A stretch of 64,000 nucleotides of DNA from Paenibacillus sp. J45TS6 (GTDB lineage: Bacteria > Bacillota > Bacilli > Paenibacillales > Paenibacillaceae). Shown piece by piece: positions 51,058 through 60,370 of this stretch (positions within the stretch are counted from its first letter, which is position 1; each line of letters starts with the position of its first letter). The notes below the pieces were generated by a model. The model searched no databases. It was not told where the DNA came from and was given only the letters and a program-made list of their open reading frames with translations. The DNA lies in contig NZ_BOSJ01000006.1 in the NCBI RefSeq assembly GCF_018403285.1, positions 213,072 through 277,071 on the forward strand, in the 5' to 3' direction. The position numbers and the translations under genes were made by a program.

Positions 51058-52563
51058 ATGATGTCTACGATTGCGAAACAAAATTACCGAGGTATCTATC
51101 ATTTTTCGCCAAAGGAAAACTGGATGAACGATCCAAACGGTATGGTTTATTTTGAAGGAGAGTATCATTTGTTCTTCCAGCACCATCCAGACGGGATGAC
51201 TTGGGGTCCCATGCATTGGGGTCATGCAGTAAGTAAGGATCTTGTTACCTGGGAAGAACTTCCTATTGCGCTCGCGCCAGATGAACTGGGAATGATTTTT
51301 TCAGGAAGTGCTGTTGTGGATTGGAACAATACAACTGGATTTTTTGGAGATAAGCCAGGGCTCGTTGCCATCTTTACACATCATTTGGAAATGCCGGAGG
51401 GTAAACCAGCCATTCAGCGTCAAAGTTTAGCTTATAGCAAAGATAACGGAAGAAGCTGGACGAAGTATGAAGGGAACCCGGTATTAGAAGATGCTAGATT
51501 CATTGATTTCCGTGATCCGAAAGTGTTCTGGAACAAGGAGACGAGTAATTGGATGATGATCATTGCTTGTGGGCAAACAGTATGTCTATACCATTCCCCA
51601 GATTTAATCCATTGGACGTTTGCCAGCGAGTTTGGCGAAGGAATCGGTTCGCACGATGGAGTATGGGAATGCCCGGATTTGTTCCCGCTTGCAATTGATG
51701 GCGACAAATCGAACTCAAAATGGGTGATGCTGGTAAGTATTGGTGCTGATCCTGCTTTTATAGAAGGTTCAAGAACGCAGTATTTTACGGGTGAATTTGA
51801 TGGAGAAGTTTTCACGCCGGATGAAGATTCTCATTCAACCCGTTGGATTGATTATGGGAGAGATAATTATGCTGGTGTAAGCTGGTCAGATGTTCCTGCT
51901 GAAGATGGCAGACGACTTTTTATCGGCTGGATGAGTAACTGGATGTATGCGAACCAAACGCCAACAGGAATTTTCCGCGGTGCGATGACCATTGCAAGAG
52001 AACTTTACTTGGAATCGAGAGCTGGGAGAACCCTTCTTGTTCAGAAACCGGCAAAAGAACTGGAAGCGGCCCGGGTTCCTATTCTCTCGTTACAGGATAC
52101 AACTGTAAGAGAACTCAATACATCTCTTGCTGAGCTTCACTTGGAATCATATGAGATCAAAGCCGTGTTTACTCGAGGTAAGTCTGTTGGTTTCAAAGTT
52201 AGAGTAGGGGCAGATGAACAAACCGTTATCGGTATTAATGCGAAGACGGAAGAACTATATGTAGATCGGATGGTTTCAGGCCAGCATGATTTCCACGAGC
52301 ATTTCCTTGGTCACCATCCTGCAAAATTAGAAGCACTTGGTGAGTCAAATGATCTTCACATTTTTGTGGATTGCTCTTCAGTGGAAGTGTTCAGTAATGG
52401 AGGTCAAGCGGTTATTACAGATCTCATTTTCCCTAGGCGTGAATCTACGGGTCTTGCAGTATTTTCTGATCATGAGGATGACTTGATCATTTCAGTCGAT
52501 GTCTATAAGTTAACTCCATCTTCTGAGAAAACAGAAACTCGCCAGCGGCAGGGGTTAATTTAG
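51058..52563 (+). CDS. GH32 beta-fructosidase (sucrose/fructan hydrolase), cytoplasmic
   Basis: 501 residues, no signal peptide. The catalytic triad is visible: nucleophile Asp in WMNDPNGMVYF, transition-state stabiliser in FIDFRDPKVFW (RDP), and acid/base Glu in DGVWECPDLFPL. A C-terminal beta-sandwich follows (HIFVDCSSVEVFSNGGQAVI), as in sucrose-6-phosphate hydrolases and levanases. With an LplABC-type importer instead of a PTS, the substrate is more likely an unphosphorylated fructo-oligosaccharide or sucrose. TAGGAGAAAAGGAG precedes ATG 51058/51061. Its stop directly abuts the kinase gene. Confidence 0.92.
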   Translation: MMSTIAKQNYRGIYHFSPKENWMNDPNGMVYFEGEYHLFFQHHPDGMTWGPMHWGHAVSKDLVTWEELPIALAPDELGMIFSGSAVVDWNNTTGFFGDKPGLVAIFTHHLEMPEGKPAIQRQSLAYSKDNGRSWTKYEGNPVLEDARFIDFRDPKVFWNKETSNWMMIIACGQTVCLYHSPDLIHWTFASEFGEGIGSHDGVWECPDLFPLAIDGDKSNSKWVMLVSIGADPAFIEGSRTQYFTGEFDGEVFTPDEDSHSTRWIDYGRDNYAGVSWSDVPAEDGRRLFIGWMSNWMYANQTPTGIFRGAMTIARELYLESRAGRTLLVQKPAKELEAARVPILSLQDTTVRELNTSLAELHLESYEIKAVFTRGKSVGFKVRVGADEQTVIGINAKTEELYVDRMVSGQHDFHEHFLGHHPAKLEALGESNDLHIFVDCSSVEVFSNGGQAVITDLIFPRRESTGLAVFSDHEDDLIISVDVYKLTPSSEKTETRQRQGLI

Positions 52564-53454
52564 ATGCGTATAGGAGCGATTGAAGCGGGTGGAACGAAGT
52601 TCGTGTGTGGCATCGGGGATGAAAACGGGAAAGTTGATGATCAGATTAGTTTTCCAACGGAACATCCGGATCTAACGATGCCGAAAGTAATTCAGTATTT
52701 TCAGGACAAACAAGTAGATGCGATCGGAATTGGATCGTTCGGTCCGATTGATATCTGTCCAGACAGCCCTACATATGGTTATGTTACAACGACGCCTAAG
52801 CCTGGTTGGGGAAATTACGATATGCTCGGAACTTTGAAAAGAGTTTTCTCCGTCCCCTTTGGCTGGGACACAGACGTTAATGGGGCGGCATTTGGTGAGG
52901 CTAAGTGGGGTGCTGCGAAGGGATTGTCCAGTTGCTTGTATTATACCGTCGGCACAGGCATAGGTGTTGGCGTGTATTCAGAAGGTAAACTCGTTCACGG
53001 GCTTGTTCATCCAGAAGGTGGACATATCCTTACAAGGCGTCATCCTGACGACCATTTCGCTGGTACATGTCCTTATCATGGTGATTGTCTAGAAGGAATG
53101 GCCGCAGGTCCTGCTATTGAAGCAAGATGGGGGCAGAAAGGTCATGAACTTCCGGTGGATCACAAGGCATGGGAAATAGAAGCTTTTTATATAGCTCAGT
53201 CGATAACGGGTGCCATTTTGTTAAACTCGCCTCAGAAAATCATTCTGGGTGGTGGTGTAATGCAACAGTCGCAGTTGTTCCCGCTTATAAGGCAGGCTGT
53301 ACTCCAAAACCTGAATGGTTATGTGAGCTCAAGTGAAATTTTGGAGCGCATCGATGATTATATTGTTTCACCAGGACTAGGACAACAGGCCGGATTATGT
53401 GGTGCGCTGGCCCTTGGACTATCGGCACAAGAAAATCAAATTGCATTCAAATGA
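52564..53454 (+). CDS. ROK-family fructokinase
   Basis: 296 residues. The phosphate-1 motif is AIEAGGTKFVCGIG, phosphate-2 is YYTVGTGIGVGVY, and the Zn-finger-like ROK motif reads HPDDHFAGTCPYHGDCLEGM. Features fit Bacillus GmuE/YdhR-type fructokinases. It phosphorylates fructose released by the GH32 enzyme; it could also act on mannose from the mannan locus. The ATG follows the upstream TAG with no gap. It ends at a terminator. Confidence 0.9.
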   Translation: MRIGAIEAGGTKFVCGIGDENGKVDDQISFPTEHPDLTMPKVIQYFQDKQVDAIGIGSFGPIDICPDSPTYGYVTTTPKPGWGNYDMLGTLKRVFSVPFGWDTDVNGAAFGEAKWGAAKGLSSCLYYTVGTGIGVGVYSEGKLVHGLVHPEGGHILTRRHPDDHFAGTCPYHGDCLEGMAAGPAIEARWGQKGHELPVDHKAWEIEAFYIAQSITGAILLNSPQKIILGGGVMQQSQLFPLIRQAVLQNLNGYVSSSEILERIDDYIVSPGLGQQAGLCGALALGLSAQENQIAFK

Positions 53455-53466
53455 TAAAAATGTAGA

Positions 53467-53505
53467 GGAGGCCAGTAAAGTTAATGAACTGGCCTTCTTC
53501 TTCTT
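53467..53505 (+). terminator. Intrinsic terminator
   Basis: AGGCCAGT/ACTGGCCT stem with 11-nt loop, followed by TTCTTCTTCTTTT. Confidence 0.82.
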
Positions 53506-53695
53506 TTCTAATTGATAGATCAGCAGAGGATTGGAATAGATAATGGAATGGTCCTTCTGTTCATCATCAAACAGTTTTCCAAGTATCGGAGACGGGGCGA
53601 AGCACTATTATAAATGATTAAATCAAATTTCCTAACTATTAATAGAAGGGATTTTCGTTATATTACCGAAATAACTTGGTAGTAAAACGAAAGGA

Positions 53696-54175
53696 ATGAA
53701 AGAAAATATGTATGAACAGCTGCTCCTTTCACTTGATTTACCACAAAGAACCATTATTTTAAGTCTTCAGCCCGGACCTTACGAGGAAATACGAAAGGGT
53801 CAAAAGAAGATAGAATTTCGCCGAAGATTCATAAATGAACCTGTAGGAGCTTTTATTTATGTCTCGTCGCCTATCAAACAAATTAAAGCTTATATCGAGT
53901 TTGGTAAGCCGGAGCACGAGGAAATATCTACTTTGGTATCTATATCAGAAAAAATGAATCCAGGGACCGGAGAGAGCTTGCAGGAGTACTTTAAGGGACT
54001 AAATTCAGGGTATGCCATTCCGATTCTTTCCTTTACCGAATTCGCGCCTCTATCATTAGAGTTACTAAAGGGAGGTTATCAATTCACGCCGCCTCAATCG
54101 TATATGAATTTGTCTGCCAATCCGCTTTTAGAAAAGGCTTTGTTCCAAAAGATAAAGGAACAGAAATTGAAATAG
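53696..54175 (+). CDS. ASCH-domain (PUA-like) protein
   Basis: 159 residues. The ASCH signature is ILSLQPGPYEEIRKGQKKIE followed by FRRRF, in which the Lys/Glu/Arg pattern forms the putative RNA- or nucleotide-binding surface; FIYVSSPIKQIKAYIEFGK is the next strand. ASCH proteins bind RNA or modified nucleosides; some are N4-acetylcytidine amidohydrolases. The start is ATG 53696, directly after AAGGA, or ATG 53708 at 12-nt spacing. It stands alone between terminators. Confidence 0.75.
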   Translation: MKENMYEQLLLSLDLPQRTIILSLQPGPYEEIRKGQKKIEFRRRFINEPVGAFIYVSSPIKQIKAYIEFGKPEHEEISTLVSISEKMNPGTGESLQEYFKGLNSGYAIPILSFTEFAPLSLELLKGGYQFTPPQSYMNLSANPLLEKALFQKIKEQKLK

Positions 54176-54214
54176 AAGGACTGAAGATGAAAAGTCTTCG
54201 GTCCTTCTTATTTT
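54176..54214 (+). terminator. Strong intrinsic terminator
   Basis: A 12-bp stem with one G-U pair (54176-54187 with 54195-54206) and a long T-run. Confidence 0.92.
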
Positions 54215-54532
54215 TTTTGTTATTGTTTTGTTATTCTGTTATTATCCATATTTGCAATTATACTGTTCGAGATCAGAAATGTTAATTTGTTGAATTATTT
54301 TCGAAAAAAGGTATGAAATCGGTAAGCAATGCTTTATAATCAGTATCAATAAGGTATTTTATATATGTAGCTTTAAAGAAATGTAGAATAACAATATACA
54401 ATGAATATATTAAATGTTATTTTATATAAATAACAAAATATTAATGGGTTTGGTATAGTTGTTTGATTTATTTGTTGGACTACCAACTGTGACTGTGAGT
54501 GTTGAAATCAGATCTATACATAGAAAGTTGTG
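54215..54532 (+). promoter_or_regulatory. AT-rich region upstream of mannanase operon
   Basis: No ORF with a ribosome binding site is seen. Visible elements are repeats of TTGTTATT near 54220-54245, an inverted repeat TGTTATT/AATAACA (about 54415-54435) and a short GTTGG/CCAAC hairpin near 54473. No clear -35/-10 pair is identified. Confidence 0.35.
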
Positions 54533-54551
54533 AGAGGAGGTGCTGCCTAAT

Positions 54552-54578
54552 TTGAAAGCGCTTCACGGTTGTGCTTGA
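54552..54578 (+). CDS. Possible leader mini-ORF before mannanase (8 codons)
   Basis: TTG 54552 follows AGAGGAGGTG, an almost perfect Shine-Dalgarno, at normal spacing, and encodes only MKALHGCA. It overlaps the operator-like site. It could be a leader peptide or a chance start; there is no other gene to use this ribosome binding site. Confidence 0.35.
   Translation: MKALHGCA
54553..54565. promoter_or_regulatory. Operator-like site upstream of mannanase
   Basis: TGAAAGCGCTTCA, with AAGCGCTT as a perfect palindromic core, is close to cre and to the sites at 28391, 41499 and 47344. Confidence 0.5.
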
Positions 54579-54618
54579 AGATAATCTGATTCATCCAATC
54601 GTACTCAGGAGGGAATGT

Positions 54619-56049
54619 ATGAAACGAAAACCTTTAGTGATCTTTCTAGTGTTGTCCATGATGGCTGTATTGATGCCGGCTAACGAATCTAAACTTACAG
54701 CAGCCCCTATTGTTTATGAGGCAGAAGAAGCGGTTCTATCTGGTGTTGAAGTTTTAACTGAAGTGGAGGGATATTCCGGCACTGGATATGTGGGTGGTTT
54801 CGATCTAGCGGAAGATATACTAACATTTGAAGTTTCTGTTCCAGAAACAGCTCTATATAACCTTGAGATCGGATATTCTTCACCTTATGGCGATAAGTAC
54901 ACTTCACTCATGATTAATAATAAATCTCAAGGCGAAGTGGCACTAAGACAAAACTCAGAATTCACACAAACCCAGGCTGGTAAAATCCTTCTGCAAGAAG
55001 GTACGAACCAAATTAGCTTTCTAACGAATTGGGGATGGTATTTTATCGATTACATTCGGTTAGAACAAGCTTCTAGTCCACCGCCACATAACATTAATAA
55101 AGAGCTTGTTAATTCGAAAGCTTCCAAAGAAGCGAAGGCACTTTATAACTACTTGAAATCTGAATATGGCAATCATATCTTATCTGGGCAGCAGACTCTG
55201 GCAGATGCGAATTGGATTGAAGAGAATATCGGTAAGAAACCGGCGGTATTGGGACTTGACCTAATGGATTATTCACCTTCACGTGTAGAAAGAGGGACGA
55301 CTTCATCTGATGTTGAGCATGCCATTCAGTGGGATCAGGAAGGCGGAATTGTTACTTTTGCCTGGCACTGGAACGCACCTAAAGATCTGATTGATGAACC
55401 GGGAAAAGAATGGTGGAGAGGTTTCTATACAGATGCCACTACTTTTGATCTCGAAAATGCTTTAGCTAACAAAAACTCAGAAGATTATAAGCTTTTGATT
55501 CGGGATATGGATGTCATTGCAGAGGAACTCAAACGACTGGAGAAAGCGAAAGTACCTGTCCTTTGGAGACCTCTGCATGAAGCAGAAGGCGGCTGGTTCT
55601 GGTGGGGAGCTAAAGGTCCTGAGCCTGCTAAAGAACTGTACCGTATCATGTATGACCGTTTTACCAATGTACACAAATTGAACAATCTCATCTGGGTGTG
55701 GAACTCAGAAAATCCAGAATGGTATCCTGGCGATGAATATGTCGATATTGTAAGTGTGGATAGTTACCCGGCTGCAGGCGATTATGGTCCGGTCAGCAAC
55801 CGGTATGAGAATCTAAAAACCCTTGTTAATGATCGAAAGCTGGTTGCACTGACGGAGAATGGACCTATTCCAGATCCGGATTTACTGCAGATTTACCGGG
55901 CAGACTGGAGCTGGTTTGTCACGTGGAACGGGAACTTTATCAATGATGGTTTACAGAATGAACGGGAGCATCTTGTGAAGGTATATGAGAGTCCTTATGT
56001 GATTACGATGGATGAGCTTCCGGATTGGAAAAAGAAATTCAAGAAATAA
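54619..56049 (+). CDS. Secreted beta-mannanase, GH26 with N-terminal CBM35-like module
   Basis: 476 residues from ATG 54619 (CAGGAGGGAATGT before it; the GTG at 54571 has no site). Signal peptide about 1-30 (VIFLVLSMMAVLMPA). A CBM35/CBM6-like module (about 34-150: IVYEAEEAVLSGVEVL, FLTNWGWYFIDYIRL) precedes the GH26 barrel. The acid/base Glu is in VLWRPLHEAEGGWFWWG and the nucleophile Glu in LVALTENGPI; FAWHWNAPKDLI is also typical. It cleaves beta-1,4-mannan outside the cell. First of three mannan-degrading genes. Confidence 0.92.
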   Translation: MKRKPLVIFLVLSMMAVLMPANESKLTAAPIVYEAEEAVLSGVEVLTEVEGYSGTGYVGGFDLAEDILTFEVSVPETALYNLEIGYSSPYGDKYTSLMINNKSQGEVALRQNSEFTQTQAGKILLQEGTNQISFLTNWGWYFIDYIRLEQASSPPPHNINKELVNSKASKEAKALYNYLKSEYGNHILSGQQTLADANWIEENIGKKPAVLGLDLMDYSPSRVERGTTSSDVEHAIQWDQEGGIVTFAWHWNAPKDLIDEPGKEWWRGFYTDATTFDLENALANKNSEDYKLLIRDMDVIAEELKRLEKAKVPVLWRPLHEAEGGWFWWGAKGPEPAKELYRIMYDRFTNVHKLNNLIWVWNSENPEWYPGDEYVDIVSVDSYPAAGDYGPVSNRYENLKTLVNDRKLVALTENGPIPDPDLLQIYRADWSWFVTWNGNFINDGLQNEREHLVKVYESPYVITMDELPDWKKKFKK

Positions 56050-56202
56050 CCGAATTTTAAGAAGCAAGCAAGTCGTTGGCTTAAAGACTAGGTGAATTTT
56101 TTTTAGGTAAAAGAAGTCTGATGCTAAGGGACATAGCATTCTGCTTTCCCTTAGCAGTATTCATATTCATACTAATATGGGATTTGAGAGGAGCAAGAAA
56201 AA

Positions 56203-58353
56203 ATGCCGATTTACATAGAGAAAGAAACATTACGATTCCATCTACAAGGAAAAACAACAAGTTATCTAATGCAAGTAGTCGATGGTTATCTGGTTCATTT
56301 ATATTGGGGAAAGAAAATAAGACATGAACAGGATTTAAGTCATGTACCAGGCGTGCCGAATCACCAAAATCTTGACCTCATTACACAAGAATATCCGCAG
56401 TACGGCAGCGGTGATTTTAGGGAACCTGCTTATCAGGTTCAATTAACAGATGGAACACGCATTACAGAACTTGTCTACTCTTCGTATGAGATTACAGAAG
56501 GGAAACCTGCACTTGTTGGTCTTCCTGCTGTATATACCGAATCTAATGAAGAGGCTCAGACACTTACGATTGAACTTAAGGATGTTTACACGGGATTGTC
56601 TGTTTTTGTGAGTTACAGCGTTTTTCATCATATGGATTCCATTATTCGATCCGTTCGATATGAACATAAAGGAAAAGACAAACTGCGCCTGCTTCGTGCA
56701 CTCAGCATGAGTGTGGATATGAATGTATCGGATTATGAGTTTGTCTATTTAAGCGGGGCATGGGCTAGAGAAGCAAACATTGTTAAACGGCCTCTTGGAC
56801 CAGGGAGTACACGAATTGAGAGCAAACGTGGAATGAGCAGCCATCAGCTCAATCCTTTCATGGCACTTGCGAGCAAAGGAACGAATGAAGCTGCGGGAGA
56901 AGTGTATGGTTTTAGTCTGGTTTACAGCGGTAATTTCATCGGATCAGCGGAAGTAGACCCTCATCGAAAAGTAAGAATTCAAATGGGAATTAATCCGTTT
57001 GATTTTGATTGGGTACTTTCACCAGGTGAGTCCTTCCAGACCCCGGAAGTAGTCATGGTTTATTCTTCTGAAGGATTTGGCGGAATGTCAAGAACGTACC
57101 ATAAGCTTTACCGAACTAGACTTGCGAGAGGCGAGTATCGTGATAAAGAACGTCCGATTCTCGTGAATAACTGGGAAGCAACTTATTTTAACTTTACTGC
57201 TGACAAGATTGAAGATATTGCGAAGGTGGGGGCGGATCTCGGCATTGAACTCTTTGTTCTAGACGACGGTTGGTTCGGCAAACGAAATGATGATACCACC
57301 TCACTAGGAGATTGGACGGTAGACCGAAACAAACTGCCAAATGGTCTAACAGACTTAGCTGAGAAGATCAATCAGAAAGGGCTTCAGTTTGGACTATGGG
57401 TGGAGCCGGAGATGGTATCGCCAGACAGTGATTTATATCGAAGCCATCCGGACTGGTGTCTCCATGTAGAAGGTAGAAGGAGAACATTAGCGAGAACACA
57501 GCTTGTACTCGATCTGTCCCGAACAGAGGTGAGAGAATATCTTTATCAGGCATTAAGCGATATTTTTGAAAGTGTACCGATCTCGTATATCAAATGGGAT
57601 ATGAACCGTGGTCTATCTGAAATCGCATCAGCAGCAGCATCTCCAGAACATCAGGGTGAAATTGCTCATAGGTATGTACTCGGTTTGTATGATCTGCTAG
57701 CAAAACTGACGACGAAGTTTCCGCACATTCTTTTTGAAAGCTGCGCAAGTGGTGGAGGTAGATTTGATCCGGGGATGCTCTACTATATGCCGCAAACATG
57801 GACAAGTGATAATACGGATGCGGTAGAAAGATTAAAAATCCAGTATGGGACAAGCCTTGTATACCCTGCAAGTGCGATCGGTGCGCACGTCTCGGCTGTA
57901 CCGAATCATCAGTTAGGAAGGTCTACATCACTCTCGATGAGAGGCAATGTAGCGATGTCCGGTAATTTTGGGTATGAACTGGATTTGACCAAGTTTTCGG
58001 AAGAGGAGAAAGAAGAAGTTCGAGATCAGGTTGCAGAGTACAAAAGGTTCCGCAGTCTAGTTCAGCAGGGTGATCAATTCCGACTGCTTAGCCCATTTGA
58101 AGGCAATGAAGCTTCCTGGATGTTTGTCTCCGCTGATCAAAGTGAAGCGATATTGTTTTATTTTAAAGTACTAGCAGAGCCTTATGCGCTTCCTAACATT
58201 ATCAAACTGCAAGGACTTGACCCCGATGGCTCCTATGATATCGAAGGTGCAGGCACATATGGTGGAGATCTTCTGATGAATGTTGGATTAACGATCCCCG
58301 CTCCTTACGGTGATTTTGGAAGTCATGTGTTCTATATGAGGAAGGGGGAGTAA
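56203..58353 (+). CDS. Alpha-galactosidase, GH36
   Basis: 716 residues, the normal length for Firmicute GH36 enzymes, no signal peptide. N-terminal beta-sandwich, then the barrel. ELFVLDDGWFGKRNDD and YIKWDMNRGLSE (nucleophile Asp), CASGGGRFDPGM, and TWTSDNTDAVERL (acid/base Asp) are all present. It removes alpha-1,6-galactose side chains from imported galactomanno-oligosaccharides or raffinose-type sugars. TGAGAGGAGCAAG precedes the ATG. The next gene starts 4 nt after its stop. Confidence 0.94.
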   Translation: MPIYIEKETLRFHLQGKTTSYLMQVVDGYLVHLYWGKKIRHEQDLSHVPGVPNHQNLDLITQEYPQYGSGDFREPAYQVQLTDGTRITELVYSSYEITEGKPALVGLPAVYTESNEEAQTLTIELKDVYTGLSVFVSYSVFHHMDSIIRSVRYEHKGKDKLRLLRALSMSVDMNVSDYEFVYLSGAWAREANIVKRPLGPGSTRIESKRGMSSHQLNPFMALASKGTNEAAGEVYGFSLVYSGNFIGSAEVDPHRKVRIQMGINPFDFDWVLSPGESFQTPEVVMVYSSEGFGGMSRTYHKLYRTRLARGEYRDKERPILVNNWEATYFNFTADKIEDIAKVGADLGIELFVLDDGWFGKRNDDTTSLGDWTVDRNKLPNGLTDLAEKINQKGLQFGLWVEPEMVSPDSDLYRSHPDWCLHVEGRRRTLARTQLVLDLSRTEVREYLYQALSDIFESVPISYIKWDMNRGLSEIASAAASPEHQGEIAHRYVLGLYDLLAKLTTKFPHILFESCASGGGRFDPGMLYYMPQTWTSDNTDAVERLKIQYGTSLVYPASAIGAHVSAVPNHQLGRSTSLSMRGNVAMSGNFGYELDLTKFSEEEKEEVRDQVAEYKRFRSLVQQGDQFRLLSPFEGNEASWMFVSADQSEAILFYFKVLAEPYALPNIIKLQGLDPDGSYDIEGAGTYGGDLLMNVGLTIPAPYGDFGSHVFYMRKGE

Positions 58354-58357
58354 TCTA

Positions 58358-59497
58358 ATGCTGAATGATGTACAACCTCACAATAGTATAAAGTATGTGG
58401 ATGGACAAGTAACAGAAGAAGCGAAATCTTTGTTTACTTTTTTAAGGAATATATCGGGAGAGTATATGCTCTTTGGTCACCAAAACGATACAACAGAAAG
58501 AGTAGTGCCGAGTGCGATCGGAGATTCAGATACGTTTAACTCAGTAGGTGCTTATCCAGCGGTATTTGGAGTTAGTATGACAAGTGATACCAAGGGGCTT
58601 ACAAGTTTAATTCAAGATCTGCATAAAAAAGGCGGGATGATAACTCTCGAGGATCATATGCCGAACTTTACTACCGGGAACAGTTTTTATGATGTCACCC
58701 CTTGTGTACCTTATATACTCCCAGGCGGAAAAGATCATGCTGCTTTTTTGCAGCGGCTCGATCAGACGGCACTGGCAGTGAAGGAGGCAGTTGATACAGA
58801 CGGGACACCTATTCCTATCATTTATCGACCTTTTCATGAAAATTCAGGTTCTTGGTTTTGGTGGGGTGCTTCCTCAGCGACAAAGGAACAGTTTATTCAG
58901 TTATGGCATTTCACCGTTCATTATTTAAGAGATATCTGCGGGGTGCATCAATTTTTATATGCTTATTCTCCTAATGGTCACTTTGCGAGTACAGAGGAGT
59001 ATCTCGATCGTTATCCTGGAGATGATTATGTAGATATCTTGGGGTTTGACGTATACGATGACAAACCTACTTATGATAGTGATTGGATGAAGAAAACAGT
59101 GAAAGATGCTGAGATCGTCGTTAGCCTTGCGGCAGCGAAATCCAAAGTAGCGGCCATTACCGAAGTAGGTATGCGCTGGAATGCGGAAGATGGGCTCAAA
59201 TTAGACGGCAATACAGTGCCTGACTGGTTCACTTTGCTCCATGATCATCTTATCGCAAGTGAGAAAGCAAAATACGTTGCGTATCTGATGACTTGGAGGA
59301 ATGATAACCCGGGGATCGGAAATCCGCCTGCACATTTTTGGGTTCCGTATCGTAACCATCCTGAATATGGTGATCATGAGATGTTAACGAATTTTATTCG
59401 ATTTTATGAGCGAGAAAACGTTATATTTGCGGACCGATTAAATCGTCTGAAAGATAAAGCAATGCACAAAAGTAGGATAAATATCACAAAATCATAG
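58358..59497 (+). CDS. Cytoplasmic GH26 mannanase/mannosidase-like enzyme
   Basis: 379 residues without signal peptide or CBM. GH26 motifs: GEYMLFGHQNDTTE, IIYRPFHENSGSWFWWG (acid/base Glu), YVDILGFDVYD and AAITEVGMRW (nucleophile Glu). The length and the absence of a signal fit intracellular GH26 exo-mannanases or mannobiohydrolases that shorten imported oligomers, complementing the GH2 mannosidase. GAAGGGGGAG lies before the ATG and overlaps the upstream gene's end. Last gene of the mannan operon. Confidence 0.9.
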   Translation: MLNDVQPHNSIKYVDGQVTEEAKSLFTFLRNISGEYMLFGHQNDTTERVVPSAIGDSDTFNSVGAYPAVFGVSMTSDTKGLTSLIQDLHKKGGMITLEDHMPNFTTGNSFYDVTPCVPYILPGGKDHAAFLQRLDQTALAVKEAVDTDGTPIPIIYRPFHENSGSWFWWGASSATKEQFIQLWHFTVHYLRDICGVHQFLYAYSPNGHFASTEEYLDRYPGDDYVDILGFDVYDDKPTYDSDWMKKTVKDAEIVVSLAAAKSKVAAITEVGMRWNAEDGLKLDGNTVPDWFTLLHDHLIASEKAKYVAYLMTWRNDNPGIGNPPAHFWVPYRNHPEYGDHEMLTNFIRFYERENVIFADRLNRLKDKAMHKSRINITKS

Positions 59498-59640
59498 AAA
59501 AAAAGAGGGGGAATTTGTCATTTTTGTGATCTTCTTATTTAAATCCTTTGCATGATATGGTAATCTTTTAAAAAGGCGGCTTCTATGCCTTAGAACTCTT
59601 ACGAAAGCGATATCATTTCTAAAGTAGAGGAGATGTAACG

Positions 59641-60159
59641 ATGCCGAAAACTCCGTTATTTATCGTGACAGGTGCAAGTTGTGTTGGTAAAACGTCTGTT
59701 ATCCCTTATGTGCGTAGTCAGCTTTCAGAATTTGATGTGTTTGATATGGATTTAGAGGGATCACTAACCCCTGAGCATGCGATCGACCACTGGTTGAAAG
59801 TTGCTCATCAGATCTCATTAAGTGATCGGGGAACCGTTCTATTTGGAACCATCACCCCCGAAGCCGTGCAAAAAAGTGAGATCAAAAATCGATTCAGCCA
59901 TATCTACTATATAAATCTGCATTGTGATGATGAAGTACGTGCAAAACGTTTACGAGAGAAAGGGGCAGAAGAGGGACATATCCAAAAGCATGCTATTCTT
60001 GCGAACTGGTTTATCCAAAATGCCGATTCTGCTTTTACTCCGCCTATTTCAACAATCGATACTTCACAGCACTCTCCAGAACAGTGTGCGAAATACATCC
60101 GAAAATGGATGCTTAAATATTGGAGTTCTCGCTATCCTTTGGAAATACGTGCTAACTAG
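59641..60159 (+). CDS. P-loop nucleoside/shikimate-kinase-like protein
   Basis: 172 residues. Walker A motif IVTGASCVGKTSVIPYV at the N-terminus, an acidic FDVFDMDLEGS (Asp likely Mg or substrate binding), and a lid-like VRAKRLREKGAEEG. No strict family is recognised: small AAA_18/adenylate-kinase-like proteins fit best. GTAGAGGAGATGTAACG precedes the ATG. It is monocistronic, followed by a terminator. Confidence 0.78.
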   Translation: MPKTPLFIVTGASCVGKTSVIPYVRSQLSEFDVFDMDLEGSLTPEHAIDHWLKVAHQISLSDRGTVLFGTITPEAVQKSEIKNRFSHIYYINLHCDDEVRAKRLREKGAEEGHIQKHAILANWFIQNADSAFTPPISTIDTSQHSPEQCAKYIRKWMLKYWSSRYPLEIRAN

Positions 60160-60175
60160 TCAAGAAGATCAATCT

Positions 60176-60206
60176 CAAACGATAGCTTATAGCTATCGTT
60201 TGTTTC
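60176..60206 (+). terminator. Intrinsic terminator
   Basis: A perfect 12-bp stem (60176-60187 with 60191-60202), 3-nt loop, then TTTC. Confidence 0.78.
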
Positions 60207-60370
60207 ATTCCGCGAATGTAAAGGCAATTATTACATCTTCTATAGCCTCGCAGGAGAAAAAGGAATATAATGAATTATTATTAACAATTTATGAATCGTG
60301 AATCTTTTACTATCATCTTCCTTGTTCTCAACCATGTTAGTGCTTAAATTCCATAAATGTGAGGTTGATT

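Noticed and set aside
59924-60301. 125-codon ORF overlapping the P-loop kinase
   Set aside because: Out of frame with the kinase, no ribosome binding site, low-complexity translation crossing a terminator hairpin.
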